Shown here: positions 17,657 to 27,181 of the stretch, piece after piece | How positions within the stretch are numbered: position 1 is the first letter of the stretch | How the letters are laid out: each line of letters begins with the position of its first letter | Assembly (NCBI GenBank): GCA_014534425.1 | Contig: JACVRN010000011.1 | Span: forward strand, 1-64,000 | From: Pyrinomonadaceae bacterium | Lineage (GTDB): Bacteria > Acidobacteriota > Blastocatellia > Pyrinomonadales > Pyrinomonadaceae | DNA length: 64,000 bases | Direction: 5' to 3' | Notes under the pieces: model-generated | What the model was told of the DNA's origin: nothing | The model's database searches: none | Seen by the model: only the letters and a program-made list of their open reading frames with translations | Made by a program: the position numbers and the translations under genes

Positions 17657-18676
17657 TCAGGACGTGGCGACAAAAAGGTTACTGCTGAAGCGTTTCATAG
17701 AGTCGTACCAGGTGCGCGCGAGTGTAAAGCCCGTCTCAGAGGCCAGGCGCGCAAGGTCTGCCATGTTGTACTTGTAAGAATTCTCCGTGTGTATGCGCTC
17801 GCCATCTTCAAATTGAAGCTCAAGGTCAAGGCGCGCAACGCGCACAACCTGAGAGCGCAGGCTCTCAAGGTGCATCTCTATGCGTCCGGCCTCTTCGTCG
17901 TAACGAGCGTAGTGCCTGAAGGCGCGCAGGTCGAAATCCGCGTCCAACTCTCGATTGATGCGCGACAGGAGATTCAGATTGAAGGCTGCGGTCACGCCCA
18001 GCGAATCATCATAGGCCGCTTCCAGAACCTCGCGCTCCTTCTTTAAATCCGCGCCGAGCAGAAGCTCGTCACCATCTGTAAGCACGCTTCGCAACGCGTG
18101 CAGAAATGTGCGCGCACCTTCGCGGTCGAAGTTGCCTATGTTGGAGCCTAGAAAGAGCGCCAGCGTGCGCTCGCCATTTTGCGCGTGGCTTGAGCCGAGC
18201 GCCTTCAACCCACTGTAGTAATCGCCTGCGAAAGCGTTGATGCTCAGGCGCGGGTAAGCCTGAAGCAGCACGCGCGCGCTTGTCTCAAGCGCCGTCGCGG
18301 AAATATCTACGGGAATGTAGAGCAACTCGTCCTGCTCTTCGAGTATCGCTTCGATGATGCGACGGGTTTTGGACGCGCTGCCACTGCCCATCTCAAGCAG
18401 CCTCTTGTGTCCAGGGACTTCCGCCGCCATCTCTTGCGCGTAGCGCTCTATAATCTCGTTCTCGGCGCGCGTCAGGTAATATTCCGGCAGCAGGCAGATG
18501 GCCTCAAAGAGTTGCGAACCCAACTCGTCGTAGAAATATTTCGGGAAGAGTTTGCGAGGAGTTGATAGAAGGCCCGCGCGCACGTCTTCCGCAAAGCTCG
18601 CTTGAACCCTTGTGCTTGCGAGGTCATGTATGATGAGCCGCTCACCCGACGTATGAGCGGAAAAGCCTTGCGACAC
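17657..18676 (-). CDS. egtD: L-histidine N-alpha-methyltransferase EgtD
   Basis: 339-residue SAM-dependent enzyme that trimethylates histidine to hercynine, the first step of ergothioneine synthesis. The family signature is clear: KLFPKYFYDELGSQLFEAIC at about residue 42, YYLTRAENEII, SAM-binding LLEMGSGSASKTR, IPVDIS, LFLGSNIGNFDR, and the late ENSYKY block. Length matches characterised EgtD proteins (about 320 residues). It is divergent from egtB across a 202-base gap (18677-18878), so both may share a control region. The order on the minus strand is egtD, small gene, egtA, egtV, egtU. Confidence 0.95.
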   Translation of the reverse strand: MSQGFSAHTSGERLIIHDLASTRVQASFAEDVRAGLLSTPRKLFPKYFYDELGSQLFEAICLLPEYYLTRAENEIIERYAQEMAAEVPGHKRLLEMGSGSASKTRRIIEAILEEQDELLYIPVDISATALETSARVLLQAYPRLSINAFAGDYYSGLKALGSSHAQNGERTLALFLGSNIGNFDREGARTFLHALRSVLTDGDELLLGADLKKEREVLEAAYDDSLGVTAAFNLNLLSRINRELDADFDLRAFRHYARYDEEAGRIEMHLESLRSQVVRVARLDLELQFEDGERIHTENSYKYNMADLARLASETGFTLARTWYDSMKRFSSNLFVATS

Positions 18677-18878
18677 TTTTATTCTCCACCAGGGGAGACA
18701 AAAGGATTTGTCTTCCCGGTATGCGAAAGCCTGACAGACGGAAAACGGAACACTCTGACTTCTGCTTATTTCAGACTCTGCTATGATAGCTCAAACGGCG
18801 CGCATTGTGGATACGCAGGATGGCGGCAAGGCGGATTTGCGTTGCGGCTAAATTACAGAGGAAGAGATTTAAAGAGAC

Positions 18879-20180
18879 GTGAGCGTTGAGAAGGCGGAAG
18901 AGATTCGTAAGCTGATGACTGAGGCGCGCGAGCAAACGCTTGGGCTTTTCGACCTGGCCGAAGAGAGCGAATTGCATGAGAGTCCGGGCTTCGGCTTTCG
19001 ACCAATCATCTGGCACCTGGCGCACATAGGAGCGTTTGAAGGCTACTGGCTGCTGCAACGGCTTGCGGGCCAGCAACCTTTGGACGAGCATTATGAAAGA
19101 ATCTTTGACCCCATAAAGACGCCGCGCGAAAGCTCCAGGAACCTGCCCACGCGCCGCGAGATGGAGAGCTATCTTGAAAGAGTGCGCTCCGCAGCCTTGC
19201 GCGTGTTAGACAACGCTAGGTTTGAAGACGAAGACCCGCTCCTCAGAAACGCTTACATCTTCCACCTTGTCTTGCAGCACGAGTACCAGCATCAGGAAAC
19301 TCTAGCCTATCTTTTTCATCTACTGGAACCGCAGAAGAAGAGGCGGCCACAAGCTAACGGCGCGCTTGAGCGAACTATTGAAAGCGAACAGGCGGCGGGC
19401 GAGATGATTCGGATCCCGGCAGGCTCTTTCCAGATGGGTACCGTGTGGGACGAGTTCGCCTATGACAACGAGTTGCCGGTGCGAGAGGTTTATGTTCCGG
19501 CTTTCAAGATTGGCAAGCGCCCTGTGACAAACGCGGAGTACGCGCGCTTCGTAGAAGCGGGAGGCTACGAGCGGCGAGAGTTCTGGTCGGATGAAGGCTG
19601 GTCGCACAAGGAGCGAGAGAATTGGACGGCTCCGCTCTACTGGACGCGCGAAGGCAAAGGCTGGCGCGAAAGAGGCATGTTCGAAGAGCGAGAGTTTCAT
19701 CCGCATCATCCGGTCACGAATGTAAGCTGGTACGAAGCGGAAGCCTACGCGCGCTTTGCAGGGAAACGTCTCCCGACCGAAGCCGAGTGGGAGAAGGCCG
19801 CTTCGTGGGATGATGAAAAAAAGAGAAGGCTGCGGTTTGCCTTTGGCGATCGTGTGCCTTCGGACAAAGAGGTCTCGAACTTCGGCTTTCGCTTCTGGGA
19901 AACTACGCCCGTGGGAAGTTTCCCCGAAGGCGCAAGCCCCTACGGGTGTCTGGACATGACGGGCAACGTCTGGGAATGGACTGGTGACAAGTTCGAAGGC
20001 TACGAGGGCTTCAGGGCTTTCCCCTACCCTGAATATTCCGAGGAGTGGTTCGACGGCGACCACCGCGTCCTGCGCGGAGGCTCCTGGGCCACACGCGCAC
20101 CCCTGCTTCGCACCTCCTTCCGCAACTTCTTCCGCAGACACTTCCGCATAGGCTTCACAGGCATACGGCTGGCGGACTAA
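18879..20180 (+). CDS. egtB: Hercynine sulfoxide synthase EgtB
   Basis: 433-residue non-haem iron enzyme that joins hercynine to a thiol (gamma-glutamylcysteine or cysteine) with oxygen. Residues 1-150 are a DinB-like helical domain carrying the iron ligands: His in IIWHLAHIG and the HxxxH of LQHEYQHQE. Residues 170-433 are a formylglycine-generating-enzyme-like domain (RIPAGSFQMGT, KRPVTNAEYARFV, DMTGNVWEWT, RVLRGGSW). The start is a GTG. It is divergent from egtD. The EgtA homologue downstream of egtD suggests a gamma-glutamylcysteine donor, but EgtC and EgtE are not in the window. Confidence 0.94.
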   Translation: MSVEKAEEIRKLMTEAREQTLGLFDLAEESELHESPGFGFRPIIWHLAHIGAFEGYWLLQRLAGQQPLDEHYERIFDPIKTPRESSRNLPTRREMESYLERVRSAALRVLDNARFEDEDPLLRNAYIFHLVLQHEYQHQETLAYLFHLLEPQKKRRPQANGALERTIESEQAAGEMIRIPAGSFQMGTVWDEFAYDNELPVREVYVPAFKIGKRPVTNAEYARFVEAGGYERREFWSDEGWSHKERENWTAPLYWTREGKGWRERGMFEEREFHPHHPVTNVSWYEAEAYARFAGKRLPTEAEWEKAASWDDEKKRRLRFAFGDRVPSDKEVSNFGFRFWETTPVGSFPEGASPYGCLDMTGNVWEWTGDKFEGYEGFRAFPYPEYSEEWFDGDHRVLRGGSWATRAPLLRTSFRNFFRRHFRIGFTGIRLAD

Positions 20181-20186
20181 AGAAGA

Positions 20187-20276
20187 AATTAACCGGGATG
20201 CACAGGATAAGCAGGATAAAAAGAGAAAGATTGCTTTTTATTTATCCTCTCTATCCTGTCTATCCCTGTTAATTCT
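20187..20276. repeat. ACAGGAT-type intergenic palindrome, copy 1
   Basis: AAATTAACCGGGATGCACAG on one side answers ATCCTGTCTATCCCTGTTAA on the other, with AAAGATTGCTTT in the middle. A second copy of the same design is at 45485-45561. The right arm overlaps the stop end of the VWA gene. Confidence 0.8.
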
Positions 20277-21228
20277 TTCTTCGGAAGTAATAACCGGGTT
20301 TGGTTCTGATGATGAGCTTGCCGCCTCTTTGCTTGAGGGTCGCGGGCAGGAGTTGCAGTTTGAGGCGGCGGAAGGTTTCGTCCTTCGTGTTGGCGGGTCT
20401 GAAGCCCAGGCTGTAGCGGCTGCGTAAGTTTCGGATGGTCTCCGCGAGCTTTTCCTCCACCTCCTTCTTGTCGGCGTTGATTATCTCGCCGCCGGTCTGT
20501 TCGCTGTAACCGTTGACGGCTTTTATCAGTCCGAGCGTCATGACGTTCATCACCTTGCCTATGCCAGCGCGGACGATAAGGCCGTTGACGACCGTGCCGG
20601 ATTCCGACAACTCGCGCACAGTTCGATTGACTTCTTCCTTGCTGCCTGTCCTGGCTATGTTGTCCGTGATGACGATGATGACTCTGCGGCTGGAGGGATT
20701 GGCAGCGCGTGCCATCTCGAACGCGGCCTTGTAGAGCGCGTCGTTCAGAAAAGTGCCGCGCCCAACGTCTATGCGGCTGGCCTCTTTAATCTTCTCCGTG
20801 GTGAGCCGCCTGTCCCTGGTGAAGCTTTGGACGAGTTGCGGAAAGGTGGCAAAGGCCATGACGGCGACTTCGTCCTGCGGCTTTAGCTGCTGCAAAGCCT
20901 GAAGCGCACCTTCGCCTATCTGCTCTATGATGGGTCGCACGCTCCCGCTAGTATCGAGCAGGAGCAGGATGGAAAGCGGAAGCTCGTCCCGGCTGAAATA
21001 GCTTATCTCCTGTTTGACTCCGTCTTCGTAAAGCTCAAAATCCTCTGGCTTGAAACCTCCGACCGCCCGGCCCGTCTTCTTATCTATAACCAGAGCGTCC
21101 AGCACCACCAGGTCTGTGTTTATCTTGATGACATCCGATGTCTCTTGCGCGACGGAGTTTGTCGTCGAAAGGAAGAAGGCGAGCAGACATGAGGCTGCCA
21201 GCAGAGCGCACTTCAGGACTGACTTCAT
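20269..21228 (-). CDS. Secreted VWFA-related acidobacterial-type protein
   Basis: About 319 residues: signal peptide (MKSVLKCALLAASCLLAFFL), a short beta domain with FKPEDFELYEDGVKQEISYF, then a von Willebrand A domain with the MIDAS motif DTSGS (LLLLDTSGSVRP) and a second metal-site region VITDN. This matches the VWFA-related domain family expanded in Acidobacteria, with no established function beyond likely metal-dependent adhesion. I choose the ATG at 21228 because GGAGGT precedes it by 5 bases; a GTG at 21240 would include that site. Confidence 0.9.
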   Translation of the reverse strand: MKSVLKCALLAASCLLAFFLSTTNSVAQETSDVIKINTDLVVLDALVIDKKTGRAVGGFKPEDFELYEDGVKQEISYFSRDELPLSILLLLDTSGSVRPIIEQIGEGALQALQQLKPQDEVAVMAFATFPQLVQSFTRDRRLTTEKIKEASRIDVGRGTFLNDALYKAAFEMARAANPSSRRVIIVITDNIARTGSKEEVNRTVRELSESGTVVNGLIVRAGIGKVMNVMTLGLIKAVNGYSEQTGGEIINADKKEVEEKLAETIRNLRSRYSLGFRPANTKDETFRRLKLQLLPATLKQRGGKLIIRTKPGYYFRRKN

Positions 21229-21306
21229 AACTACCTCCACATTAAGGCTGTGGGGAGCGCCAGCTTGCCTTTCGTATACCTTAAATCCCTGGCGGCGACA
21301 ATACTC

Positions 21307-22437
21307 TTACCTGTTGCCGAAAATCGCTGCGAGCATTCCGCAGAAGGCAAGCACGAAGAGAATCGTCATGACGAAGAGCGCAATCTTTATCCAGCTATAG
21401 GGACGGTCGCCCTGAACCTCGCCCGTGCGACCGTTGACGATTACCTGATAGAGCTTCTGGTTCAGCCTGTAGGCTCCGACGTAAACGGGCATCAGGACGT
21501 GCTTGAAGGTGATGCCGGAATAGTGCGTCTGCACGTTGCTGATGCGCTGCTCGTCGCCGCCTATGTCGCGCCGCACGTCTCCTTCAATGACGCGCGCGGC
21601 AATCTGCTTGGCCTGCTCAAAGCCTTCCGGCAAGCTGACCTGATAGCGCTGCGCCTTGTAGCCGGAGAGGAAGGCCGGGTCATAGGGCTTCAACTCTGGC
21701 AAGTCCCAAGGCTCAAGCGCCAGCAAACGATTCTGCGGGAGCGAGCGTGTCGCTGGAACCAGTATGTCGTCGAACCAGCGCTCGACCGTGCCCGAAGCGG
21801 AATACCATCTGGTCTTTCTCACCTGGCGCGACTTCTGCACGCGATTACCCTGCGCGTCCGTCTCCGTGTAATACTCGGTCTCGTAGTAATACTCGCCGCG
21901 CTGACCCGTGTAGTGACTCGTAGTGTAAGCGTCGTAAGTCCAGTAGGGCAGATAGACGCCGTCTATGCCTTCGTGCTGCGCGAACTTCTTCAAGGCGTCG
22001 GGCGCAAACCACCTGGAAGAAATCCATTGGCGTATGGCTGCGGTGGCCTGCTGCTTCTGCAAGCGAAAGGGAAGCACGGCTTCGGGGGCCACTATGGGGT
22101 CTGCGGATTTTGGCTGCGCGACGATGGCCGCGCCGCAGAAGTCGCAGTTGCGCGCAACTTCAGGCGGCGTGAAAGTCACAAGCGCGCCGCAACTGTTGCA
22201 CTGAACTTCGAGCGCGCCGGGTGCCATCTGCTGCAACTGCTCGGGCCTGAGGCGCAGGTACTCTTCATAAGAGCGCTCTTCTATCTGCTCGACGCTCTGC
22301 GGAATCTGCTCGGAGTGGCCGCAGTAGGGACAGGTAAGCTGGCCGTCCTTAGGCTCGAACAAAAGGTCTGCGCCGCAGCCCGGGCAATGATAGCGGCGAA
22401 CTTTCTCTTGCGTAATCTGCTGTGGGGGAACCTGCAT
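21307..22437 (-). CDS. Zinc-ribbon protein with C-terminal membrane helix
   Basis: 376-residue protein. Two CxxC zinc ribbons lie at residues 15-45 (YHCPGCGADL...CPYCGHSE), and another pair near 80-102 (VQCNSCGALV...CDFCGAA). The middle is a Tyr-rich beta region (YLPYWTYDAYTTSHYTG), repeated in related bacterial proteins, and the C-terminus has one strong helix (IALFVMTILFVLAFCGMLAAIF). It resembles the widespread zinc-finger membrane proteins misnamed primosomal N'-like; role unknown. AGGAGCG precedes the ATG. Confidence 0.8.
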   Translation of the reverse strand: MQVPPQQITQEKVRRYHCPGCGADLLFEPKDGQLTCPYCGHSEQIPQSVEQIEERSYEEYLRLRPEQLQQMAPGALEVQCNSCGALVTFTPPEVARNCDFCGAAIVAQPKSADPIVAPEAVLPFRLQKQQATAAIRQWISSRWFAPDALKKFAQHEGIDGVYLPYWTYDAYTTSHYTGQRGEYYYETEYYTETDAQGNRVQKSRQVRKTRWYSASGTVERWFDDILVPATRSLPQNRLLALEPWDLPELKPYDPAFLSGYKAQRYQVSLPEGFEQAKQIAARVIEGDVRRDIGGDEQRISNVQTHYSGITFKHVLMPVYVGAYRLNQKLYQVIVNGRTGEVQGDRPYSWIKIALFVMTILFVLAFCGMLAAIFGNR

Positions 22438-22704
22438 CGCTCCTGCTTCACTAATCGGAAAGTTGTTCGACCTGGCTCAAAAGGGAAAAACTCCTCTGAC
22501 AGAAAAAAGCGCGCGTGGGCCTTTTGTAAAAAGATTGTAAAAGGCAACGGGCGCTCGTGGAGAATAGGATAAAATAAGCCCCGTTTGCAACACTTGATGT
22601 TCTTCTCCGATGGATGTAATTTGGAAGTCCACTGGAGCCAAGCCACACAAGCTTATTAGAAGCGTAAGCTCATCAGCTTTCATTTCTCAGGTCAGGAGCG
22701 GAAG

Positions 22705-23361
22705 ATGTCTAAACACGATGAGAAAGAGAAACAGGACGCGGGCGCTTTCGGCCACGTCACGCGCAGGGGCTTTCTGAAAGGCGCGGGGCTGACAGCCGCA
22801 GGAGCAGCCATCATGGAGAACGGGCTGCTCGGCGCTAAAGATGCGGCTGCTGCCGAAGCCGAGCCTGTGGTCGTAGGGCCTGGACGTGTGCCCGTCACGC
22901 TCAGGGTGAACGGCACCGTGCAGAAAGTTCAGGTTGAGCCGCGCACTACTCTGGCCGAGGCTCTGCGTTTCGAGCTTGGGTTGACGGGCACGAAGGTCGT
23001 CTGTGACCGTGGCTCCTGCTCGGCCTGTACCGTGTGGCTGGATTCGACGCCGGTCTGCTCCTGCATGACGCTGGCGGTTGACGTGGGCGCGCGAAAGATT
23101 ACGACCATAGAAGGGCTGGCGCAATCGGAAGAGCTTCATCCAGTGCAGGAAGCCTTCATCGAATACGACGCTATGCAGTGCGGCTTCTGCACGCCCGGAA
23201 TGATTATGAGTTGCGCTGCGCTCCTGAATCATAAAGCCAACCCTACGCTTGATGATGTGAAGCAGGCCACGAGCGGCAACCTCTGTCGCTGCGGAACCTA
23301 CCCGAAAGTCTTCGAGGCGACACTCGCCGCCGCGAAGGCCACACGAAAGGGAGGCGAATAA
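22705..23361 (+). CDS. Molybdenum hydroxylase 2Fe-2S subunit with Tat signal
   Basis: 218-residue iron-sulfur subunit of the xanthine dehydrogenase/aldehyde oxidoreductase (PaoA) type. It begins with a twin-arginine signal (TRRGFLKGAGLTAAGAA), so the complex is exported folded. Two clusters are visible: plant-type CDRGSCSACTVW...CSC and the C-terminal CGFCTPGMIMS...CRCGTYPK. It passes electrons from the molybdopterin subunit to FAD. The gene leads a three-gene operon with the large subunit 6 bases downstream. AGGAGCGGAAG is a clear ribosome site. Confidence 0.93.
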   Translation: MSKHDEKEKQDAGAFGHVTRRGFLKGAGLTAAGAAIMENGLLGAKDAAAAEAEPVVVGPGRVPVTLRVNGTVQKVQVEPRTTLAEALRFELGLTGTKVVCDRGSCSACTVWLDSTPVCSCMTLAVDVGARKITTIEGLAQSEELHPVQEAFIEYDAMQCGFCTPGMIMSCAALLNHKANPTLDDVKQATSGNLCRCGTYPKVFEATLAAAKATRKGGE

Positions 23362-23367
23362 ACTCTC

Positions 23368-25896
23368 ATGGCTCTACAACAATCACAGCAGCAGAAACCC
23401 AGCGCGGCTGAAGCTAAGACTGCGAATACTTCCATTCCTAACGCAGCGCGAAACCCGTCGAACGATGAGCCGAACAAAAAGAGAAACGCCACGCGCAGAG
23501 AGGTTCTTCCAGCAGGCATTGTCGGCACCGAAGGGATGAACACGGTCGAGCGAGAGATTCCTGCCGACGAGCCTCCGGCTCTGAAGGTCAACTCGTCGCT
23601 TGCCGTCATAGGCCGCAGCACGCCGCGTCTTGACGGTCGTCTGAAGGTGACGGGCAAAGCGCGCTACACGGCGGACGTGAGATTGCCGGGGATGCTCTTC
23701 GCTCAGGTCGTCACTTCGCGCTATCCGCACGCGCGCATTCGCTCCATAGACACCTCGCTCGCGGAGCGTGCGCCGGGCGTGCGCGCCGTCTATGTTCTAG
23801 ACAGAGTGCTGGGCAACGCCGAGCTTCGTGATAAGTCCAAAGAACTTCCGGCTAAGTTTCCGATTGTGCGCTTTGCGGGCCAGCCTATAGCTGCCGTCGC
23901 CGCCACGACCCAGGCGGAAGCAGACGACGCCGCGCGCCTCTTCAAAGTAGAGTACGAGCCTCTGCCCTTCGTCGTTGACGAAGACGAAGCCAGAAAAAAA
24001 GATGCGCCGCTAGTGTTTCCGGGCGCTGCCGACCAGGGCGGAACCGCAGGCGGCGGTGGCGGCCCGCAGGGTGTGACACAGGAGGGAAATGTTCGCGGCC
24101 CCGTTAAGAGCGGCCCGCGCGGGCGGCCTGCGGGCGACATAAATCGCGGCTTCGCTGAAGCGGAGGTCACTGTTGAAGGAGAGTTCCGAACGCAGGTGCA
24201 AACGCATTCGGCTCTGGAGACGCACGGCGTCGTGGCCGATTGGAAAGAGGACGGCTTGACCGTCTACGCCTCGACTCAGGGAACGTCTAGCGTGCGCGAC
24301 GAGTTCGCAGCCATCTTCAAGCTGAAGAAGAGCCAGGTGCGCGTCGTCACGGAATTCATGGGCGGCGGCTTCGGCGCAAAGTTTGGCGCGGGCAACGTAG
24401 GCGTGATTGCCGCTCAGCTTTCAAAAAAGGCAGGCGCTCCCGTTCGCCTTATGCTCACGCGCAAGGACGAGCATCTTTCCGTGGGAAACCGTCCAAGCTC
24501 AATTCAAAAATTGAGGGTAGGCGCAAAGCGCGACGGGACGTTGACGGCGATTCATCTCTTCTCGTACGGCACTGCGGGAACGGGCACGGGCGCTGGCGCT
24601 GGCGGCCCCGCTCAGAACATGTACAAGTGCCCGAATATCCTGACGGAAGAGGCAGATGTCTTTACGCACGCTGGCCCGGCGGCAGCCTTCCGCGCTCCGG
24701 GCCACCCTCAAGGATGCTTCGCGCTCGAACAAACCATTGACGAATTGGCGGAGAAGCTTGGGATTGACCCTGTAGCCTTGCGCGACCGTATTGATGAAAG
24801 CCCCGCCAGGCGCGAAGAGAGACGCCTTGGAGCGGAGCGCATAGGCTGGTCGCGTCGCCGCCGCGCAGGCTCGGATACCGGCCCTGTGAAGCGCGGCCTG
24901 GGCGTTGCCCAATCAATCTGGTATCGCTTCGTTAATATGGACTCTGCCTGCGAGGTGCGCGTTACGCAGGACGGCTCCGTAGAGATTCTTTCGGGAGTGC
25001 AGGACATAGGCGGCGGCATACGCACTGTGCTTGCTCAGGTCGTGGCCGAAGAGCTTGGCCTTAAAGCTTCCGACATCACTGTTCGCATAGGCGATACGGC
25101 CTACCCCGCAGGCCCCGCTTCGGGCGGCAGCGTCACCACAGGCTCCATCACGCCCGCCGCGCGCAACGCTGCCTTCAAAGTCAAACAGCAGTTTCTTGAA
25201 GAAGTCGCAAGTGCGCTCGGCACCATGCCGGAGTATCTGAAACTCGGAGGCGGGCAGGTCGCGGTTTTTGACAGGAACCCGAACTGGTCTGACGGCGACC
25301 GGCAAGGCAGAAGCTATAAAGCCGCGCCGATTAAGAGTCTGAGCTTTCGTCAGGCGGCCTCGCGTTTGAAGACCGAGCAGATAGCCGCTCGCGCCAGCCG
25401 CTCGGACGATTACGAAAAGAGCAGAGCCACCTACGGCGGCGTGCAGTTTGCCGAAGTCGCCGTAGACACGGAAACCGGCGTCATAAAAGTCGAGCGCGTA
25501 GTGGCCGTGCATGATTGCGGCAGGCCCATGAATCCCCTGACGGTCGAAAGCCAGATTAACGGCGGCGTGCTTCAGGGCATCTCTTACGCTCTCTATGAAG
25601 ACCGCATACTGGACAGGAACACGGGACTCATGGTCAATCCCAATCTTGAGCAGTACAAGATTGTAGGCTCGCGCGAGACTCCCAGGATAGAAGCGATACT
25701 GATTGAAGAGTATACGGGCCGAAGCTCTACGGACGCGGGCGGCATAGGCGAGCCTGCTACGATTCCGACCGCCGCCGCAGTCGCCAACGCGGTCTATAAC
25801 GCCACGGGCGTACGCGTGCGGGAGATGCCCATGACGCCTGCGCGTGTGCTGGCCGCGCTTCAGAGCGCAAGAGGGAAAGGAGGCGTCAGGTCGTGA
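23368..25896 (+). CDS. Molybdenum hydroxylase molybdopterin-binding subunit
   Basis: 842-residue large subunit of the xanthine oxidase family. Motifs include GRSTPRLDGRLKVTGKARYT at about residue 75, the molybdopterin loop FMGGGFGAKFG, PGHPQGCFALEQ, and GGIGEPATIPTAAAVANAV near the end, with the conserved catalytic Glu. The first ~65 residues are low-complexity and polar, with no signal of its own; it is probably carried through Tat by the small subunit. The arrangement with a PaoA-like small subunit and PaoB-like FAD subunit suggests oxidation of aldehydes or aromatic heterocycles; the exact substrate is unknown. It overlaps the FAD subunit by 4 bases. Confidence 0.92.
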   Translation: MALQQSQQQKPSAAEAKTANTSIPNAARNPSNDEPNKKRNATRREVLPAGIVGTEGMNTVEREIPADEPPALKVNSSLAVIGRSTPRLDGRLKVTGKARYTADVRLPGMLFAQVVTSRYPHARIRSIDTSLAERAPGVRAVYVLDRVLGNAELRDKSKELPAKFPIVRFAGQPIAAVAATTQAEADDAARLFKVEYEPLPFVVDEDEARKKDAPLVFPGAADQGGTAGGGGGPQGVTQEGNVRGPVKSGPRGRPAGDINRGFAEAEVTVEGEFRTQVQTHSALETHGVVADWKEDGLTVYASTQGTSSVRDEFAAIFKLKKSQVRVVTEFMGGGFGAKFGAGNVGVIAAQLSKKAGAPVRLMLTRKDEHLSVGNRPSSIQKLRVGAKRDGTLTAIHLFSYGTAGTGTGAGAGGPAQNMYKCPNILTEEADVFTHAGPAAAFRAPGHPQGCFALEQTIDELAEKLGIDPVALRDRIDESPARREERRLGAERIGWSRRRRAGSDTGPVKRGLGVAQSIWYRFVNMDSACEVRVTQDGSVEILSGVQDIGGGIRTVLAQVVAEELGLKASDITVRIGDTAYPAGPASGGSVTTGSITPAARNAAFKVKQQFLEEVASALGTMPEYLKLGGGQVAVFDRNPNWSDGDRQGRSYKAAPIKSLSFRQAASRLKTEQIAARASRSDDYEKSRATYGGVQFAEVAVDTETGVIKVERVVAVHDCGRPMNPLTVESQINGGVLQGISYALYEDRILDRNTGLMVNPNLEQYKIVGSRETPRIEAILIEEYTGRSSTDAGGIGEPATIPTAAAVANAVYNATGVRVREMPMTPARVLAALQSARGKGGVRS

Positions 25897-26864
25897 ATAG
25901 ATTTGAATGGACGGACGCAGCGACAGTGCACGAGGCCATCAGCCAGCTTAATGGCCGAGCCGTGGTGAAAGCGGGCGGCGTTGACCTGCTGGATCGTCTC
26001 AAAGAGGGATTGGAAGCGCCGCAGCGCCTCGTCAACATACGCAACATACGCGGGCTTGACCGGATTGAAGAAGGCAAGGACGGATTGCGTATTGGCCCTC
26101 TGGTAACGCTTGCGCGCCTGAGCGAAGATAAGCTTGTGCTTGAGCGATACACGGCGCTGGCGCAGGCTGCGGGCCGGGCCGCCACGCCGCAGATTCGCAA
26201 CATGGCGACCGCAGGCGGAAATCTCTTGCAGCGCCCTCGCTGCTGGTACTTCCGGCAGGAAGAGTTTCATTGTCGTAGAAAGGGCGGCGAGCGTTGCTTT
26301 GCGCTTGACGGCGAAAACCAGTATCACGCCATCTTCGATAACCAGCTTTGCGCGATTGTTCATCCTTCGGCTCTGGCCGTCCCGCTCATGGCCTTCGGCG
26401 CGCGAGTGGTTCTGACAGGCTCCAAGGGTGCGCGCGAAGTGGAGCTTGAGCGCTTCTTCGTCACGCCGGAACAGGACATCATGCGCGAGAACATCATCGC
26501 GCCCGATGAACTGATAACGGAAATCAAGGTGCCGCGCCTGCAACCCGCGACACGCTCTTTCTACATCAAGCAGGGCGAGAAGGAATCATTCGACTGGCCC
26601 GTGGCGGACGTGTGCGCGGTGCTTCAGACCAAAGGAAACGTCTGTCTTAAAGCCTCAATCGTCCTGGGCGCAGCCGCGCCCGTTCCCTGGCGCGCATCAA
26701 AAGCCGAAGCCTCGCTCGCAGGGAAAGTCATCAACGAGCAGTCGGCGCGCGAGGCCGCGCGATTGAGCATGGAAGGCGCAACCCCGCTCGCGCAGAACCG
26801 CTACAAGCTGGCTGTCTTCGAGGCGATTGTGCGAAGGGCCATACTGAGACAGGCGAGCAGTTAG
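25893..26864 (+). CDS. Molybdenum hydroxylase FAD-binding subunit
   Basis: 323-residue FAD subunit. The FAD-binding half has VKAGGVDLLDRL and TPQIRNMATAGGNLLQRPRCWYF (shown here in part). It also carries the four-cysteine insert seen in PaoB and 4-hydroxybenzoyl-CoA reductase relatives (RCWYFR, FHCRRKGGERCFA, and a later LCAIVHPSA), which binds an extra 4Fe-4S cluster. The C-terminal CO-dehydrogenase flavoprotein domain follows. Start is GTG at 25893, overlapping the stop of the large subunit, a sign of translational coupling. Confidence 0.92.
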   Translation: MNRFEWTDAATVHEAISQLNGRAVVKAGGVDLLDRLKEGLEAPQRLVNIRNIRGLDRIEEGKDGLRIGPLVTLARLSEDKLVLERYTALAQAAGRAATPQIRNMATAGGNLLQRPRCWYFRQEEFHCRRKGGERCFALDGENQYHAIFDNQLCAIVHPSALAVPLMAFGARVVLTGSKGAREVELERFFVTPEQDIMRENIIAPDELITEIKVPRLQPATRSFYIKQGEKESFDWPVADVCAVLQTKGNVCLKASIVLGAAAPVPWRASKAEASLAGKVINEQSAREAARLSMEGATPLAQNRYKLAVFEAIVRRAILRQASS

Positions 26865-26912
26865 CCGTAAAGGAATTTTTCTTTTACCGCTCACTTTATT
26901 CGGAGAGTTATT

Positions 26913-27164
26913 ATGAGTGAAGAGCTTGAATCAACGGTTGCGGCGGAGGCAAGCGAGGCCACGCACGGCGTCTGTCGTCTGCTTCGCACCAAGACTGCTT
27001 TCGGCACCTACATGGGCAACATGTGGGCCTGGCAATCCGGCAACTCCACTACAGCCGTCTACTGGTGCCTGCGAACGATGGAGACAGCAGGCCCGGACGA
27101 CGGCTACGCCCACCCGCACACCTGCTGCCAGGGAAGAGACTGCTATGAAGGCGAGATAGAATAA
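26913..27164 (+). CDS. 83-residue Cys-containing small protein behind the molybdenum enzyme
   Basis: Short gene 48 bases after the FAD subunit, preceded by CGGAGAG. The acidic N-terminus (MSEELESTVAAEASEATHG) is followed by an aromatic region (YMGNMWAWQSGNSTTAVYW) and a Cys-rich end (HPHTCCQGRDCYEGEIE). The leader-like beginning and Cys/aromatic remainder recall modified-peptide precursors, but no maturase gene is nearby. It may instead be an accessory or metal-binding subunit of the enzyme complex. I do not recognise the family. Confidence 0.6.
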   Translation: MSEELESTVAAEASEATHGVCRLLRTKTAFGTYMGNMWAWQSGNSTTAVYWCLRTMETAGPDDGYAHPHTCCQGRDCYEGEIE

Positions 27165-27181
27165 CTGTTTCTAAATACTCC

